From assembly GCF_023546765.1 (NCBI RefSeq), contig NZ_CP097484.1, forward strand, positions 124,001 to 188,000: 64,000 nucleotides of DNA. Direction: 5' to 3'. This DNA comes from Methylobacterium tardum. GTDB lineage: Bacteria; Pseudomonadota; Alphaproteobacteria; Rhizobiales; Beijerinckiaceae. Every line of letters begins with the position of its first letter. Positions within the stretch are counted from its first letter, which is position 1. Shown here one piece after another: positions 19,005 to 28,523 of this stretch. The translations under genes were made by a program, and so were the position numbers. The notes beneath the pieces were generated by a model. That model saw nothing but the letters and a program-made list of their open reading frames with translations. It made no database searches and had not been told where the DNA came from.

Positions 19005-21266
19005 ATGCCCGCTGCGCCCGGAGGCCCGCGCCTGCTGCTGCGCCGCCTCCGCGAAGCGATGGCGGAGCCGGTCAGCCCTCAGGCGCGCCTCGACCGGATC
19101 GTCGTCCTGATCGCCGCCAACGTCGTGGCCGAGGTCTGCTCGGTCTATGTGCTGCGGGATGACAACACCCTCGAGCTGTTCGCCACCGAAGGTCTGAACC
19201 GCGAGGCGGTCCACCAGACCCGGATGCGCACCGACGAGGGCCTCGTCGGCCTGATCGCCCGCACGGCCGAGCCTCTCTCCCTGTCCGATGCGCAGAACCA
19301 CCCGGCCTTCTCGTACCGGCCGGAGACGGGCGAAGAGGCCTACCACGCCTTCCTGGGCGTGCCGCTTCTGCGGGCCGGCAACACGCTCGGCGTCCTGACG
19401 GTCCAGAACAAGACCTACCGGGTCTACTCCGAGGAGGAGATCGAGGCGCTCCAGACCACCGCCATGGTGCTCTCGGAGATGATCGCCTCGGGCGAGCTGG
19501 AAGGCCTGGCGCCGGATGCCGGCACGGCGGCCCGCCGGCCTGTGCTGTCGCGCGGCATCGCGCTCGCCGACGGGATCGGCCTCGGCTACGTGGTCCTGCA
19601 CGAGCCCCGCGTCGTGGTGAAGACCCTGATCGCCGAGAACGTCGATCGCGAGGTCGCCCGCCTCGACGAGGCGATCGAGGAGGTCCGCTCCGCGATCGAC
19701 GCGCTGGTGGAGCGCGGCGACCGGATCGGCACCGCCGAGTCGCGGGAAGTCCTCGAGACGGTCCGCATGTTCGCCCACGACAAGGGCTGGCTCCGGCGCA
19801 TGCGCGAGGCCGTGGCCTCGGGCCTCACCGCCGAGGCTGCCGTGGAGCGGGTCCAGTCGGACAACCGTGCCCGGATGATGCGGCAATCCGATCCGTACCT
19901 GCGCGAGCGGCTGCACGATCTCGACGACCTCGCCAACCGGCTCCTGCGCACGCTGATCGGCTCCGAGGCGGCGGGCACGGTCGTGCTGCCCGAGAACGCC
20001 ATTTTGGTGGCGCGCACCATGGGGCCGGCGGCCCTCCTCGACTACGAGGCCTCGACGCTGCGCGGCATCGTCCTGGAGGAGGGCGGTCCGACCAGCCACG
20101 TCGCCATCGTCGCGCGGGCGCTCGGCATCCCGGCGGTCGGTGAGGTCGAGAACGCCACGGCCCTGTGCGATGCCGGCGATGCCATCATCGCCGACGGCGT
20201 GGCCGGCGAGATCCACGTCCGGCCCGGGCCCGAGGTCGAGGCAGCTTATGCCGAGATGGTGCGCCTGCGCGCTCGCCGGCAGGAGCAGTACCGGGCGCTG
20301 CGCGACGTCCCGGCCCAGACCCGTGACGGCGTGCGTGTCGGCCTGCATCTCAATGCCGGCCTGCTGGTCGATTTCAGCCACCTCCAGGAGACCGGTGCCG
20401 AGGGCGTCGGCCTGTTCCGCACCGAACTGCAGTTCATGGTCGCCCAGCGCATGCCCTCGGCCGCCGAGCAGGAGGAGCTGTACCGCAAGGTCTTCGCGGC
20501 CTCGGCGGGAAAATCCGTCACGGTCCGCACCCTGGATATCGGCGGTGACAAGATCCTCCCGTACATGGCCAAGCTCGAGGAGGAGAACCCGGCGCTCGGC
20601 TGGCGGGCGATCCGGATCGGCCTCGACCGGCCGGCCCTGCTGCGCATGCAGCTGCGCGCCCTCCTGAAGGCCGCCGATGGCGATCCGCTGAAGATCATGT
20701 TCCCGATGGTCGCGACGGTCGACGAGTTCGTCCGCGCCCGGGGCATCGTCGAGCGCGAGAAGGCCTATCTGAAGCGCCACGGCTACCGGCTCCCGACCGA
20801 GTGCCGGCTCGGCGCCATGATCGAGGTGCCCTCGCTCCTGTTCCAGATCGACGAGATCGCCCGGGAGGCCGACTTCCTCTCCGTTGGCTCGAACGACCTG
20901 ATGCAGTTCCTGTTCGCGGTGGATCGCGAGAACCGCCGCGTCGCCGACCGCTTCGACCCGCTCAGCGTCGCGGCGCTCAGGGCTTTCCGGCTGATCGCCG
21001 AGCGGGCGAACGCCGCCGGCTGCCCGGTGACGGTCTGCGGCGAGATCGGCGGGCGACCCCTCGACGCCATGGCGCTGATCGGCCTCGGCTACCGCGACCT
21101 GTCGATGTCGCCGGCCGCCATCGGCCCGGTCAAGGCGATGGTGCTCAGCCTCGAGGCGCGGGCCGTGGCCGAGCTGATCGATGCGGAGATGTCGCGCATG
21201 CACGACGGCGATTCTCTGCGGCCGGCGCTCACTGCCTTCGCACACGCCAACGGCGTCCCTATCTAA
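19005..21266 (+). CDS. ptsP: PTS phosphoenolpyruvate-protein phosphotransferase, nitrogen-type
   Basis: Enzyme I of the nitrogen-related PTS: it takes phosphate from PEP and passes it to an HPr-like NPr, so it senses PEP and nitrogen status rather than importing sugar. The protein has an N-terminal GAF domain (about residues 20-160), the linker and HPr-binding helical domain, then the phospho-His site GGPTSHVAIVAR (His365 in this numbering), and a PEP-binding TIM barrel with TLDIGGDKILPYM, GSNDLMQF and EIGGRPLDAMALI. I prefer the ATG at 19005 (MPAAPGGPR); an upstream GTG at 18960 would add 15 residues. Confidence 0.93.
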   Translation: MPAAPGGPRLLLRRLREAMAEPVSPQARLDRIVVLIAANVVAEVCSVYVLRDDNTLELFATEGLNREAVHQTRMRTDEGLVGLIARTAEPLSLSDAQNHPAFSYRPETGEEAYHAFLGVPLLRAGNTLGVLTVQNKTYRVYSEEEIEALQTTAMVLSEMIASGELEGLAPDAGTAARRPVLSRGIALADGIGLGYVVLHEPRVVVKTLIAENVDREVARLDEAIEEVRSAIDALVERGDRIGTAESREVLETVRMFAHDKGWLRRMREAVASGLTAEAAVERVQSDNRARMMRQSDPYLRERLHDLDDLANRLLRTLIGSEAAGTVVLPENAILVARTMGPAALLDYEASTLRGIVLEEGGPTSHVAIVARALGIPAVGEVENATALCDAGDAIIADGVAGEIHVRPGPEVEAAYAEMVRLRARRQEQYRALRDVPAQTRDGVRVGLHLNAGLLVDFSHLQETGAEGVGLFRTELQFMVAQRMPSAAEQEELYRKVFAASAGKSVTVRTLDIGGDKILPYMAKLEEENPALGWRAIRIGLDRPALLRMQLRALLKAADGDPLKIMFPMVATVDEFVRARGIVEREKAYLKRHGYRLPTECRLGAMIEVPSLLFQIDEIAREADFLSVGSNDLMQFLFAVDRENRRVADRFDPLSVAALRAFRLIAERANAAGCPVTVCGEIGGRPLDAMALIGLGYRDLSMSPAAIGPVKAMVLSLEARAVAELIDAEMSRMHDGDSLRPALTAFAHANGVPI

Positions 21267-21484
21267 GCGCGTACGCGACCCTTGCCGAACATTCGGCCGG
21301 GGTTGTACGGCAACGCCACGACAATCTCGGTCGGCGCGCCGCGGCTTCCGCTCTCGAACGGAACAGGCGTGGGAAGGGGGAAGTCTTGCCGGGTCGAGAA
21401 CCCTCCGGGCCACACCCTCTCCCGCCCGAGACATGACCAGCGTACGGCGCTGACCGCCGCGCGCAGACCTTAGAAACACGGGCG

Positions 21485-22570
21485 ATGATCCCCTTTCCCA
21501 CTGAGCGCCTCGACGCCATCCTGGCGCGGCACGATATCGTCACCGCGCAGCTCGCCTCGGGCGAGATCGATCCCGAGCTGGTGGTCCAGCTCTCGCGCGA
21601 GCTGTCCGACCTCGATCCAGTTGTGGCGGCGATCCGCGTCTATCGGGCATCCCTGGAGAATCTGGCAGGCCTCGAAGCGCTGATCGGCGAGCCCGGCACC
21701 GATTCCGAGATGCGGGCGCTCGCTGCCGAGGAGAAGCCAGACGCCCAGGAACAGCTGGAGGACGCGCACCGCGCGCTCCAGCTCCTGCTCCTCCCGAAGG
21801 ATGCGGCGGACGAGAAGAGCGCCATCCTGGAAGTTCGCGCCGGCACGGGCGGCGACGAGGCGGCCCTGTTCGCGGGCGACCTGTTCCGCATGTACGCGAA
21901 ATACGCCGAGTCGAAGGGCTGGCGTGTCGAGGTGATCTCAGAGAGCGAAGGCACCGTCGGCGGCTTCCGCGAGGTCGTGGCCGAGGTTAAGGGACGGGGC
22001 GTCTTCGCCCGGCTGAAGTTCGAGAGCGGCGCCCACCGGGTGCAGCGCGTGCCCGATACCGAGACGCAGGGGCGCATCCACACCTCGGCCGCCACAGTGG
22101 CTGTGCTGCCCGAGGCGGAGGATGTCGATATCGTCGTCAATGATGCCGACCTGAAGATCGATACGATGCGCGCGCAGGGCGCCGGCGGCCAGCACGTCAA
22201 CAAGACCGAATCCGCGATCCGCATCACGCATCTGCCGACCGGTATCGTGGTGTTCGTTCAGGAGGAGCGGTCGCAGCACAAGAATCGCGCCCGCGCGATG
22301 GCGCTGCTGCGCGCCCGGCTCTACGACGCCGAGCGCAACGCCAAGGATTCGGCCCGCGCCGCCGACCGCAAGGCACAGGTCGGCTCCGGCGACCGCAGCG
22401 AGCGGATCCGCACCTACAACTTCCCACAGGGGCGGGTGACCGATCACCGCATCAACCTGACCCTCTACAAGCTCGAGGAGGTGATGGCCGGGACCGCCCT
22501 CGGCGAGGTGGTGGACGCGCTGATCACCGAGCATCAGGCGGAACTGCTGGCCGCCGAGGGCATGGCCTGA
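21485..22570 (+). CDS. prfA: Peptide chain release factor 1
   Basis: Recognises UAA and UAG stop codons and triggers hydrolysis of peptidyl-tRNA on the ribosome. The 361-residue protein has the GGQ loop ([16 protein letters not shown]) which contacts the peptidyl transferase centre, and the codon-recognition region of the PxT type upstream. Its release activity needs N5-methylation of the GGQ glutamine, provided by PrmC, which is encoded immediately downstream. Confidence 0.96.
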   Translation: MIPFPTERLDAILARHDIVTAQLASGEIDPELVVQLSRELSDLDPVVAAIRVYRASLENLAGLEALIGEPGTDSEMRALAAEEKPDAQEQLEDAHRALQLLLLPKDAADEKSAILEVRAGTGGDEAALFAGDLFRMYAKYAESKGWRVEVISESEGTVGGFREVVAEVKGRGVFARLKFESGAHRVQRVPDTETQGRIHTSAATVAVLPEAEDVDIVVNDADLKIDTMRAQGAGGQHVNKTESAIRITHLPTGIVVFVQEERSQHKNRARAMALLRARLYDAERNAKDSARAADRKAQVGSGDRSERIRTYNFPQGRVTDHRINLTLYKLEEVMAGTALGEVVDALITEHQAELLAAEGMA

Positions 22571-22578
22571 GCGGCGCC

Positions 22579-23484
22579 GTGACGTCCCGGTCGAGCCTCG
22601 GCTTGTCGCGCCGCGCCGCGCTCCGGCGCGGATCGGCACTTCTGGCGGGCGGCGGCATCGCGGAGGCGGCCGGCGATGCCCGGTTCCTCCTCCTGGGTGT
22701 CTTGGGCCTGGAGACCCGCGACCTCATCCTCCACGGCGACCGGGTGCTCGATCCGGACGAAGCGTCGTCCTTCGACGCCGCCTTGGCCCGCCGGCTTGCC
22801 GGAGAGCCCGTCGCCCGCATCCTTGGCGCCTGGGAGTTCTGGGGCTTGCCGTTCCGGCTCGCGCCCGAGACGCTCGTGCCCCGCCCAGATACCGAGATCG
22901 TGGTGGAGGTCGCCCTCGCTGCCGTTGCCGACCGAGCGTCGCCCCTGCGCTGCCTCGATCTCGGCACCGGGTCAGGATGTATTCTCACGGCGCTCCTGTC
23001 CGAACTGCCCGGCGCGTTCGGCATCGGCGTCGACCGCTCCGAGGCGGCCGTGGCGGAGGCCCGGCACAATGCGGCCGCGAACGGGGTCGGCGACCGGGCT
23101 GCCTTCTTCGTCGGAGATTGGTGCGACGCAGCGCGCGGCTCCTTCGACCTCATCGTCTCGAATCCCCCCTACATCGGCCGGGAGGTGATCGCGACGCTTC
23201 AGCGGGAGGTGCAGGACTACGATCCGATCGCCGCCCTCGACGGCGGCCCGGACGGACTCCAGGCCTATCGACGTATCCTGGATGGGATTGGCACCCGGGC
23301 GTTGCTCGCCCCAGGCGGGACGCTCGCCGTCGAGATCGGCTACGACCAAGCCGAGCCGGTGCGGGCGCTCGCGCAGGCGAAGGGTTTCAGCGAACGGGGC
23401 CTGACCCGCGATCTTGCCGGCCACGACAGGGTCCTGAGCTTCGGCCTGCGGGAGGGTCTTCTCTCAGGCCACAGGGATGCCTAA
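22579..23484 (+). CDS. prmC: Release factor glutamine methyltransferase
   Basis: SAM-dependent methyltransferase that N5-methylates the GGQ glutamine of release factors 1 and 2. The 301-residue protein shows the N-terminal helical substrate-recognition domain, then the linker ARILGAWEFWGLPFRLAP, PRPDTEIVVE, the SAM motif CLDLGTGSGCILTALL and the catalytic NPPY motif (Asn195, in SNPPYIGREV). It begins with GTG at 22579, eight bases after the prfA stop, an operon arrangement shared by most bacteria. Confidence 0.94.
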   Translation: MTSRSSLGLSRRAALRRGSALLAGGGIAEAAGDARFLLLGVLGLETRDLILHGDRVLDPDEASSFDAALARRLAGEPVARILGAWEFWGLPFRLAPETLVPRPDTEIVVEVALAAVADRASPLRCLDLGTGSGCILTALLSELPGAFGIGVDRSEAAVAEARHNAAANGVGDRAAFFVGDWCDAARGSFDLIVSNPPYIGREVIATLQREVQDYDPIAALDGGPDGLQAYRRILDGIGTRALLAPGGTLAVEIGYDQAEPVRALAQAKGFSERGLTRDLAGHDRVLSFGLREGLLSGHRDA

Positions 23485-23880
23485 GTGTCGGTGGACGATC
23501 CCGGCACCGAAAAACTCTTGTTGCATCAACCGCGGAACGCTAGAGTCGGCTTGAAGATCGCGAACGGTTCGTTAAGACGGACGACCATATGGTTGGTGGC
23601 GACCGCGTGTCGCCGACGGGTTCGCTGATCCCCCAGAGACGTTGAATCAGAGCGCGCCGGTGATCGCGCGGCGGTTTGACGGCATTCGAATCTGACAATC
23701 GACTGGTTGCCGGCGTCAGGGTCCGGGCGCGGTACGAGGGATGGTCAGACAGGCGCGCCGGTCGCAGAGCGGCTGCACGCGCGGCGCCGCCGGGAGCGCT
23801 TGGCCGGAGTGCGTCACGAGATCCTGAGACGGGCGCCTCCTAAAACAGTCGTTTGCGTGAACGAGGGTCATTACAGACCG
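23485..23880 (+). other. Intergenic region upstream of the DUF4167 gene
   Basis: 396 bases without a convincing gene. The frame of the following gene stays open back to 23707, but the coding signal and homology only begin at 23881, so most of this is a leader or promoter region. I see no clear terminator for prmC in it. Confidence 0.5.
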
Positions 23881-24969
23881 ATGAGACCAAACCAGAATCG
23901 ACGGATGCGCGGCCGGAATCGGCCGAAGGGTCCGAATCCGCTGACGCGTTCGTACGAATCCAACGGTCCCGACGTCAAAATCCGCGGCACCGCGCAGCAC
24001 ATCGCGGACAAGTACGCGCAGCTCGCACGCGACGCGCTGGCGGCGGGCGACCCCGTGGCGGCCGAGAACTACTTCCAGCACGGTGAGCACTACTTCCGGA
24101 TCGTGTCCGGCGCTCAGGAGCAGAACCGCCCGGCCAACACCGGCGGCTATGCCAGCCGGCCCTACGACGACGAGATGGACGAGGGCGACGACGAGGGTCA
24201 GGGCAACGGCTCGTCCCAGAACGGCCACGCCTATAACGGCTACGACGAGGGCGATCCCGGTCAGCAGCCGCAGCCCTACGAGAATCGTCCGGACCTGAAC
24301 CAGGACGGCCGGCAGGGCCGGGACCGGTTCCAGAACCGCGACCAGCGCCGGTTCGACAACAACGGGCGGCAGGATTTCCGGCGGCAGGACCAGCCGCGTC
24401 AGGATTACCAGCGCCAGGATTATCCGCGGCAGGATTTCCGCCAGGACCGTCAGGACCGCCAGGATTACGGCCGTCCCGATTACCGGCAGGACCGGCAGGA
24501 TAACCGCCAAGAGAATCGGCAGGACCGGCAGGATAATCGCCAGGAGAACCGGTCCGATGCGCGGCAGGACAATCGTTCCGACAACCGGGGCGATCAGGGC
24601 CGCTACGACAATGGCCGCGGCGAAAATCCCCGGTCCGAGAACCGGCAGGAGGCTCGTCCGGAAGGCCGGCCCGAGCGTGCGCCCCGCGGCGAGGCCGTGC
24701 GCCAGGGCGAGCCGGCGCCGCGCCGGGAGCGCCGCCGCGAGGCTGCGCCCGTGGCGGTCGCTGAGGATCCGGCAGGCCTGCCGGCTTTCCTGATGACTCC
24801 GCCTCGGCCCGCCCCGACAGCCGAGCCGCCGGTTTCCGCCGAACCGGAGGTCCCCGCCGACGAGACGCCGGCCACCAAGCCCCGCCGCCGCCGGCGGCCG
24901 CGCTTCGAGAGCGTCGCCGCGGAGGAGGGTGGCGCCGGGACGGCCGCCGAGGATGTGCCGAACGAGTAG
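23881..24969 (+). CDS. DUF4167 domain protein with Arg/Gln/Asp/Asn-rich repeats
   Basis: A 362-residue protein. Residues 1-75 are the DUF4167 domain typical of alphaproteobacteria: MRPNQNRRMRGRNRP, then KGPNPLTRSYESNGPDVK, IRGTAQHIADKYAQLARDAL, then DPVAAENYFQHGEHYFRI. From about 105 to 310 it is low-complexity, with DRQD, NRQE, RQDF and similar Arg-Gln-Asp/Asn units; the C-terminal end is Pro/Arg/Glu-rich (KPRRRRRPRFES). The Arg-rich ends suggest RNA or polyanion binding; the domain is linked in the literature only loosely to ribosome/RNA functions, so this is inference. A terminator follows at 25000. Confidence 0.9.
   Translation: MRPNQNRRMRGRNRPKGPNPLTRSYESNGPDVKIRGTAQHIADKYAQLARDALAAGDPVAAENYFQHGEHYFRIVSGAQEQNRPANTGGYASRPYDDEMDEGDDEGQGNGSSQNGHAYNGYDEGDPGQQPQPYENRPDLNQDGRQGRDRFQNRDQRRFDNNGRQDFRRQDQPRQDYQRQDYPRQDFRQDRQDRQDYGRPDYRQDRQDNRQENRQDRQDNRQENRSDARQDNRSDNRGDQGRYDNGRGENPRSENRQEARPEGRPERAPRGEAVRQGEPAPRRERRREAAPVAVAEDPAGLPAFLMTPPRPAPTAEPPVSAEPEVPADETPATKPRRRRRPRFESVAAEEGGAGTAAEDVPNE
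24484..24549 (+). repeat. Tandem 33-bp coding repeat in the DUF4167 gene
   Basis: Two adjacent copies of a 33-bp unit (24484-24516 and 24517-24549), differing at three positions, encode the DRQDNRQEN-type peptide repeat. Shorter degenerate copies occur on both sides (24340-24600), so the region could change length by slippage. Confidence 0.75.
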
Positions 24970-24999
24970 TCGCACAGCTGACTGAGTTTACAGATCTTC

Positions 25000-25032
25000 A
25001 GGGCCGTCCTGGGCTTCCGGGGCGGCCCTTTT
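25000..25032 (+). terminator. Rho-independent terminator of the DUF4167 gene
   Basis: AGGGCCG (25000-25006) pairs with CGGCCCT (25023-25029) around a 16-base loop, with CTTTTC following. It lies 31 bases past the stop. Confidence 0.7.
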
Positions 25033-25044
25033 CACGCGCTGCGG

Positions 25045-25797
25045 TCAGGCGCGAGCCGCGCGCCAGTCCGGATAGGCGTGGACCCGGTGAACCAGGCGGT
25101 GCCGCCGGCCGATCTCGCCGAAGGGCGCGATCTCCCAATCCCAGGCCGCCTCGGGTCGGGGCAGGGCGACGCCGAACATGAGGTCGAGGGTGTTGGTGAT
25201 CTCGCCGGCGCGATCCTCCGCGCGATGCATCGTATCGGTGATCAGGCACACGCGCTCGGCCTGTTCGGCGAGGGTGTCCAGCGCGGCAAGATGCGCCTCG
25301 ATGATGTGCCGTCCGAGATGCGGCGGCGCCTCGCGACCCCGGGCCTTATAGGCGTCGAGCGGCACGATGGGGAGTTGCGAGAGCAGGTTGGCCGAGACGA
25401 CCAGGTCGGCATCCGCACAGGCCCCGGTCCAGTCGCCCGCCGAACCGGCGCTGATCTCCGCGGTCTTCAGCGCGACGTTCCGATAGCGGCGTGCGGCGAG
25501 CCGCGTCGGCCAGGGATGAACCGCGTCGACCAGGCTGACCCGCCCGAACAGCTGGGCCAGGATCGCCAGCGGTATGTCGTCGAGGAGCCCGGAGCCGAGC
25601 ACGACGGCATGGCGCCGCCCCCGGGTCGCCTCCGCAGCCGCTGCCACGATGCCGCGCGCGTTCTCCAGATGCGGCGCCCAGGCGGCGCGGCAGCGGCGGG
25701 ATCGGGCGTGGAGCAGGCCGCTCTGCCGGACATAGCCGAGCCGGCGCAGGCGCAGCGGCGCGGGATTGAGAAGCGACAGCGCCCAGGCGAGCAGCAT
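25045..25797 (-). CDS. Conserved protein with Rossmann-like SAM-binding segment
   Basis: A 250-residue protein that I do not recognise as a named family. The segment from HAVVLGSGLLDDIPLAIL, then RVSLVDAVHPWP and DADLVVSANLLSQL reads as a SAM-methyltransferase-like nucleotide-binding core (glycine-rich loop, acidic residue at the end of strand 2, Asn near strand 4). The C-terminus has WDWEIAPFGEIGRRHRLVHRVHAYPDW. It lies 11 bases downstream of rlmE on the same strand, so it may be in an RNA-modification context. Function unknown. Confidence 0.7.
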   Translation of the reverse strand: MLLAWALSLLNPAPLRLRRLGYVRQSGLLHARSRRCRAAWAPHLENARGIVAAAAEATRGRRHAVVLGSGLLDDIPLAILAQLFGRVSLVDAVHPWPTRLAARRYRNVALKTAEISAGSAGDWTGACADADLVVSANLLSQLPIVPLDAYKARGREAPPHLGRHIIEAHLAALDTLAEQAERVCLITDTMHRAEDRAGEITNTLDLMFGVALPRPEAAWDWEIAPFGEIGRRHRLVHRVHAYPDWRAARA

Positions 25798-25808
25798 CGC
25801 CGGCCGGC

Positions 25809-26534
25809 TCAGACCTCGTCCGGTTCCGGTGCCCGCGCCGCTGTCCCGCGATAGCCGGTCGCCAGCACGTAGAGCTCGCTCGAATCGGCGCGGCTCGCCG
25901 CCGGCTTCACGTGCCGGACGAGGGCGAAGTCGCGCTTCAGGTCGGTGAGCAGCGCGCCCTCGGTCCCACCCTGGAGCACCTTCGCGAGGTAGGCGCCGCC
26001 CGGCCCCAGGATCTCGCGGGCGAATTCCGCGGCGGTCTCGGCCAAGCCGATGATGCGCAGGTGATCGGTCTTCTTGTGGCCCGTGGCGTTGGCGGCCATG
26101 TCGGACATCACGAGGTCGGCCGGGCCGCCGAGCATGCCGGTGAGTTTGGCCGGCGCCTCGGGATCGAGGAAGTCCAGGGTGATGAACTCGACCCCGGCCA
26201 TCGGCTCGATCTCCAGAAGGTCGATGCCGACGACCCGGCCCGACGGGCCCACAACCCGCGCGGCGACCTGCGACCAGCCGCCGGGAGCGGCGCCCAGATC
26301 GACGATCTTCTGACCGGGCCTCAGGAGCTTGTAGCGCTCATCGATCTCCAGCAGCTTGTAGGCCGCCCGCGAGCGATAGCCCTCGCGCTTGGCCCGCGCC
26401 ACGTAGGGGTCATTGAGCTGGCGCTCCAGCCAGCGCTTCTGCGACAGGGTGCGCCCGCGGCCGGTTTTCACCCGCTGCTTCAGCTCCCCGCGCACGCCGC
26501 CGCCGGAACTCGCGCCGCCACGCCGATCGCTCAT
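25809..26534 (-). CDS. rlmE: 23S rRNA (uridine-2552-2'-O) methyltransferase
   Basis: SAM-dependent 2'-O-methylation of U2552 in the A-loop of 23S rRNA. The 241-residue FtsJ/RrmJ protein has a basic N-terminal extension (RGELKQRVKTGRGR) and the core YRSRAAYKLLEIDERYKLL with the catalytic Lys, VDLGAAPGGWSQVAA for SAM, MSDMAANATG with the catalytic Asp, and the Lys of LAKVLQGG. All members of the K-D-K-E tetrad can be placed. Loss of the enzyme in other bacteria slows subunit joining at low temperature. Confidence 0.95.
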   Translation of the reverse strand: MSDRRGGASSGGGVRGELKQRVKTGRGRTLSQKRWLERQLNDPYVARAKREGYRSRAAYKLLEIDERYKLLRPGQKIVDLGAAPGGWSQVAARVVGPSGRVVGIDLLEIEPMAGVEFITLDFLDPEAPAKLTGMLGGPADLVMSDMAANATGHKKTDHLRIIGLAETAAEFAREILGPGGAYLAKVLQGGTEGALLTDLKRDFALVRHVKPAASRADSSELYVLATGYRGTAARAPEPDEV

Positions 26535-26544
26535 CGCGACACCC

Positions 26545-27717
26545 TCATCGCACCGCTTTCCGGTTCCAGACCCCGTCCTCCCGCATCATGTTCATCAGCA
26601 AGCCTTCGCGCAGGCCCCGGTCGGCGATGCGCAGGCGCTCGGATGGGAACGCCCGACGGATCGCTTCCAGGATCGCGCAGCCAGCAAGAACCAGATCGGC
26701 CCGGTCGCGGCCGATGCAAGGGTTGTCGGCCCGCTGTTCGAGCCGCGTGTCGAGCAGGTCGCCGATTGCGGTGGTGACCTCGTCGTCCTGCATCCACAGC
26801 CCATCGACCCGCCGCCGCTCGTAACGCGCCAGCCGCAGATGCATCGCGGCTATCGTCGTCACCGTGCCGGACGTGCCGAGCAGGTGGAAATGGGGGGCCG
26901 TGGCGGCGGCCGCAGCGCGCAGCGCGAAGGCCGACAGCTTCTCGGCCACCTCCTCGACCATGCCCTCGAACATGCGCCGGGTGACCTCGGCGCCGCCGTG
27001 GCGCTCGGCCAGGGTGACGACCCCGACGGGCAGCGAATCCCAGGCCCGAATCCGCAGGGTCGGGTCGGTGGAGGGATTGGCCGCCGCGCCGTCGAGCCAC
27101 GCAATCTCGGTGGAGCCGCCGCCGATATCGAAGATCACGACGGATTCGGCGAGGGGGTCCGCGAGTGCCGCGCAGCCGGTGACGGCGAGATAGGCCTCGG
27201 TCTGCCGGTCGACGATCTCGAGATCGAGGCCGACGCCGCGGCGGACGCGGTCGACGAAGGCCGCCCCGTTCACCGCGAGACGGCACGCCTCCGTGGCGAT
27301 CACCTTGGCGCGCTGCACGCCGCGGGTCTGCATCTTGGTCCGGCAGATGCGCAGGGCCTCGACGGTGCGTTCGATCGCCGCCTCGCTCAGCCGATCGGAG
27401 GTCCCGAGGCCCTCGCCGAGGCGCACGATACGCGAGAAGGCGTCGATCACCCGGAAGCCGCTGAAGGTCGGCTCGGCAATCAGCAGCCGGCAATTGTTGG
27501 TGCCGAGGTCGAGCGCCGCGTAGGTGGCACGACGACGCTCACGGCCCGGAAGCGGGCCTGGATGCTGGAGCGGCGCGGCGCCGGTCTGGATTCGGGACGG
27601 CGCGGCCGCGGCGGACTCGTCCCTCATCGGCGCGGCCGTCGATCCTTTGGGTCGGCCGGGAGCGCGACGCTCGGCCTTTGTTGCGTGTGACCCTACAGGC
27701 TCGGTCGGGAACTGCAA
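26545..27717 (-). CDS. ppx: Ppx/GppA family exopolyphosphatase / ppGpp phosphohydrolase
   Basis: An actin-fold phosphatase that cuts terminal phosphate from polyphosphate and/or pppGpp. The core begins at ALDLGTNNCRLLIAE (phosphate-1 motif), with FDIGGGSTEIAW (phosphate-2) and LLGTSGTVTTIAAMHL. At 390 residues it is the short single-domain type common in alphaproteobacteria. The N-terminal 47 residues are low-complexity and probably include noncoding sequence; the Met at residue 31 (MRDESAAAA) is another good start. The next gene on the strand is rlmE, 10 bases after its stop, so they are an operon. Confidence 0.88.
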   Translation of the reverse strand: MQFPTEPVGSHATKAERRAPGRPKGSTAAPMRDESAAAAPSRIQTGAAPLQHPGPLPGRERRRATYAALDLGTNNCRLLIAEPTFSGFRVIDAFSRIVRLGEGLGTSDRLSEAAIERTVEALRICRTKMQTRGVQRAKVIATEACRLAVNGAAFVDRVRRGVGLDLEIVDRQTEAYLAVTGCAALADPLAESVVIFDIGGGSTEIAWLDGAAANPSTDPTLRIRAWDSLPVGVVTLAERHGGAEVTRRMFEGMVEEVAEKLSAFALRAAAAATAPHFHLLGTSGTVTTIAAMHLRLARYERRRVDGLWMQDDEVTTAIGDLLDTRLEQRADNPCIGRDRADLVLAGCAILEAIRRAFPSERLRIADRGLREGLLMNMMREDGVWNRKAVR

Positions 27718-27736
27718 CGTCCGATCGCACCGGCGA

Positions 27737-28210
27737 TCAGGCGACGGCCTTCATCGCGCTGGCCCGCCGCGGGATTGGGCGCAGGAGGCTCTTCACCTGC
27801 GAGTAGGGTCGCGGTCGGTTAATCACCTCGTCCAGGCGCGACCACAGGGTCTTGGGCGAAAACGGCTTGGCAATGATCTCGTTGACCCCGAGCGCTACCG
27901 CGCGGTCGACCACGTTCCGGCGGGGCTGGGCCAGCATCAGGATGATCGGGATCGTGGGGCAGGGCGAGGTCGTCGGCGTGCGCGCGAGGCGGATGAACTC
28001 CTCGCCCGAGAGGATCGACAAGTCCCAGTCGATGATGCTGATGTCGGGCTTGCTTTCCGCCAGCACGCCGAGTGCCTCGGCTCCGTCCGGTGCTTCGAGC
28101 ACGCGCTTGATGCCGACGCGCATCAGCATGTCGCGGACGATTCGGCGGATGTAGAGGCTCTCGTCGACAACGAGGGCCGAAAGATCGGGAAAGGTCGGAG
28201 TCGCGATCAT
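27737..28210 (-). CDS. Stand-alone receiver-domain response regulator
   Basis: A 157-residue protein with one REC domain (about residues 8-125) and a short basic tail, no DNA-binding output domain. The phospho-acceptor is Asp61 (SIIDWDL), the acidic pair is Asp16-Glu17 (VVDESLY) and the conserved Lys is in EIIAKPFSPKTL. Such single-domain regulators act by protein contact, for example in general-stress or chemotaxis phosphorelays. It is upstream of the ppx gene on the same strand (19-base gap); a link to stringent signalling is only a guess. Confidence 0.85.
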   Translation of the reverse strand: MIATPTFPDLSALVVDESLYIRRIVRDMLMRVGIKRVLEAPDGAEALGVLAESKPDISIIDWDLSILSGEEFIRLARTPTTSPCPTIPIILMLAQPRRNVVDRAVALGVNEIIAKPFSPKTLWSRLDEVINRPRPYSQVKSLLRPIPRRASAMKAVA

Positions 28211-28523
28211 GGCCGGCCGGCATTGCGGGACATGGCGGCGAGTCTAGCCGGGCCAGCGTTTGCGTTTCGCTAACGCGTTCCGTCGAATGAGAAAGGCCGT
28301 CGCGCGAGCAGGCCCGACTGCGTTGTTTGCCGCAAGAAAGTAACGAAACGAGGGCGTCTGGGCCAAGAAGGTCCTTGCGGTCAAGGCCCGATTGCGTCAG
28401 GACTAGGGCGTTATTCTTGGTTACCGCGACCTGGGGTAATGATAGTGCGGGGCGTGGGCTGTCTGGGATGGCGCGCACGCGGTATTCGAGACAAGGGCGG
28501 CGGACGGTTTTTGCGAGCTTTCT
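28211..28523. other. Divergent intergenic region, receiver gene and cold-shock gene
   Basis: About 310 bases between the divergent starts. Homology of the cold-shock protein begins at 28524, so a long 5' leader is possible, as in other cold-shock mRNAs. I could not identify a convincing promoter or ribosome binding site by eye; no small gene is evident. Confidence 0.45.

Noticed and set aside
18819..21479. 886-residue open frame on the minus strand
   Set aside because: It lies exactly opposite ptsP; its His/Gly/Arg-rich composition is the usual antisense shadow of high-GC coding DNA.
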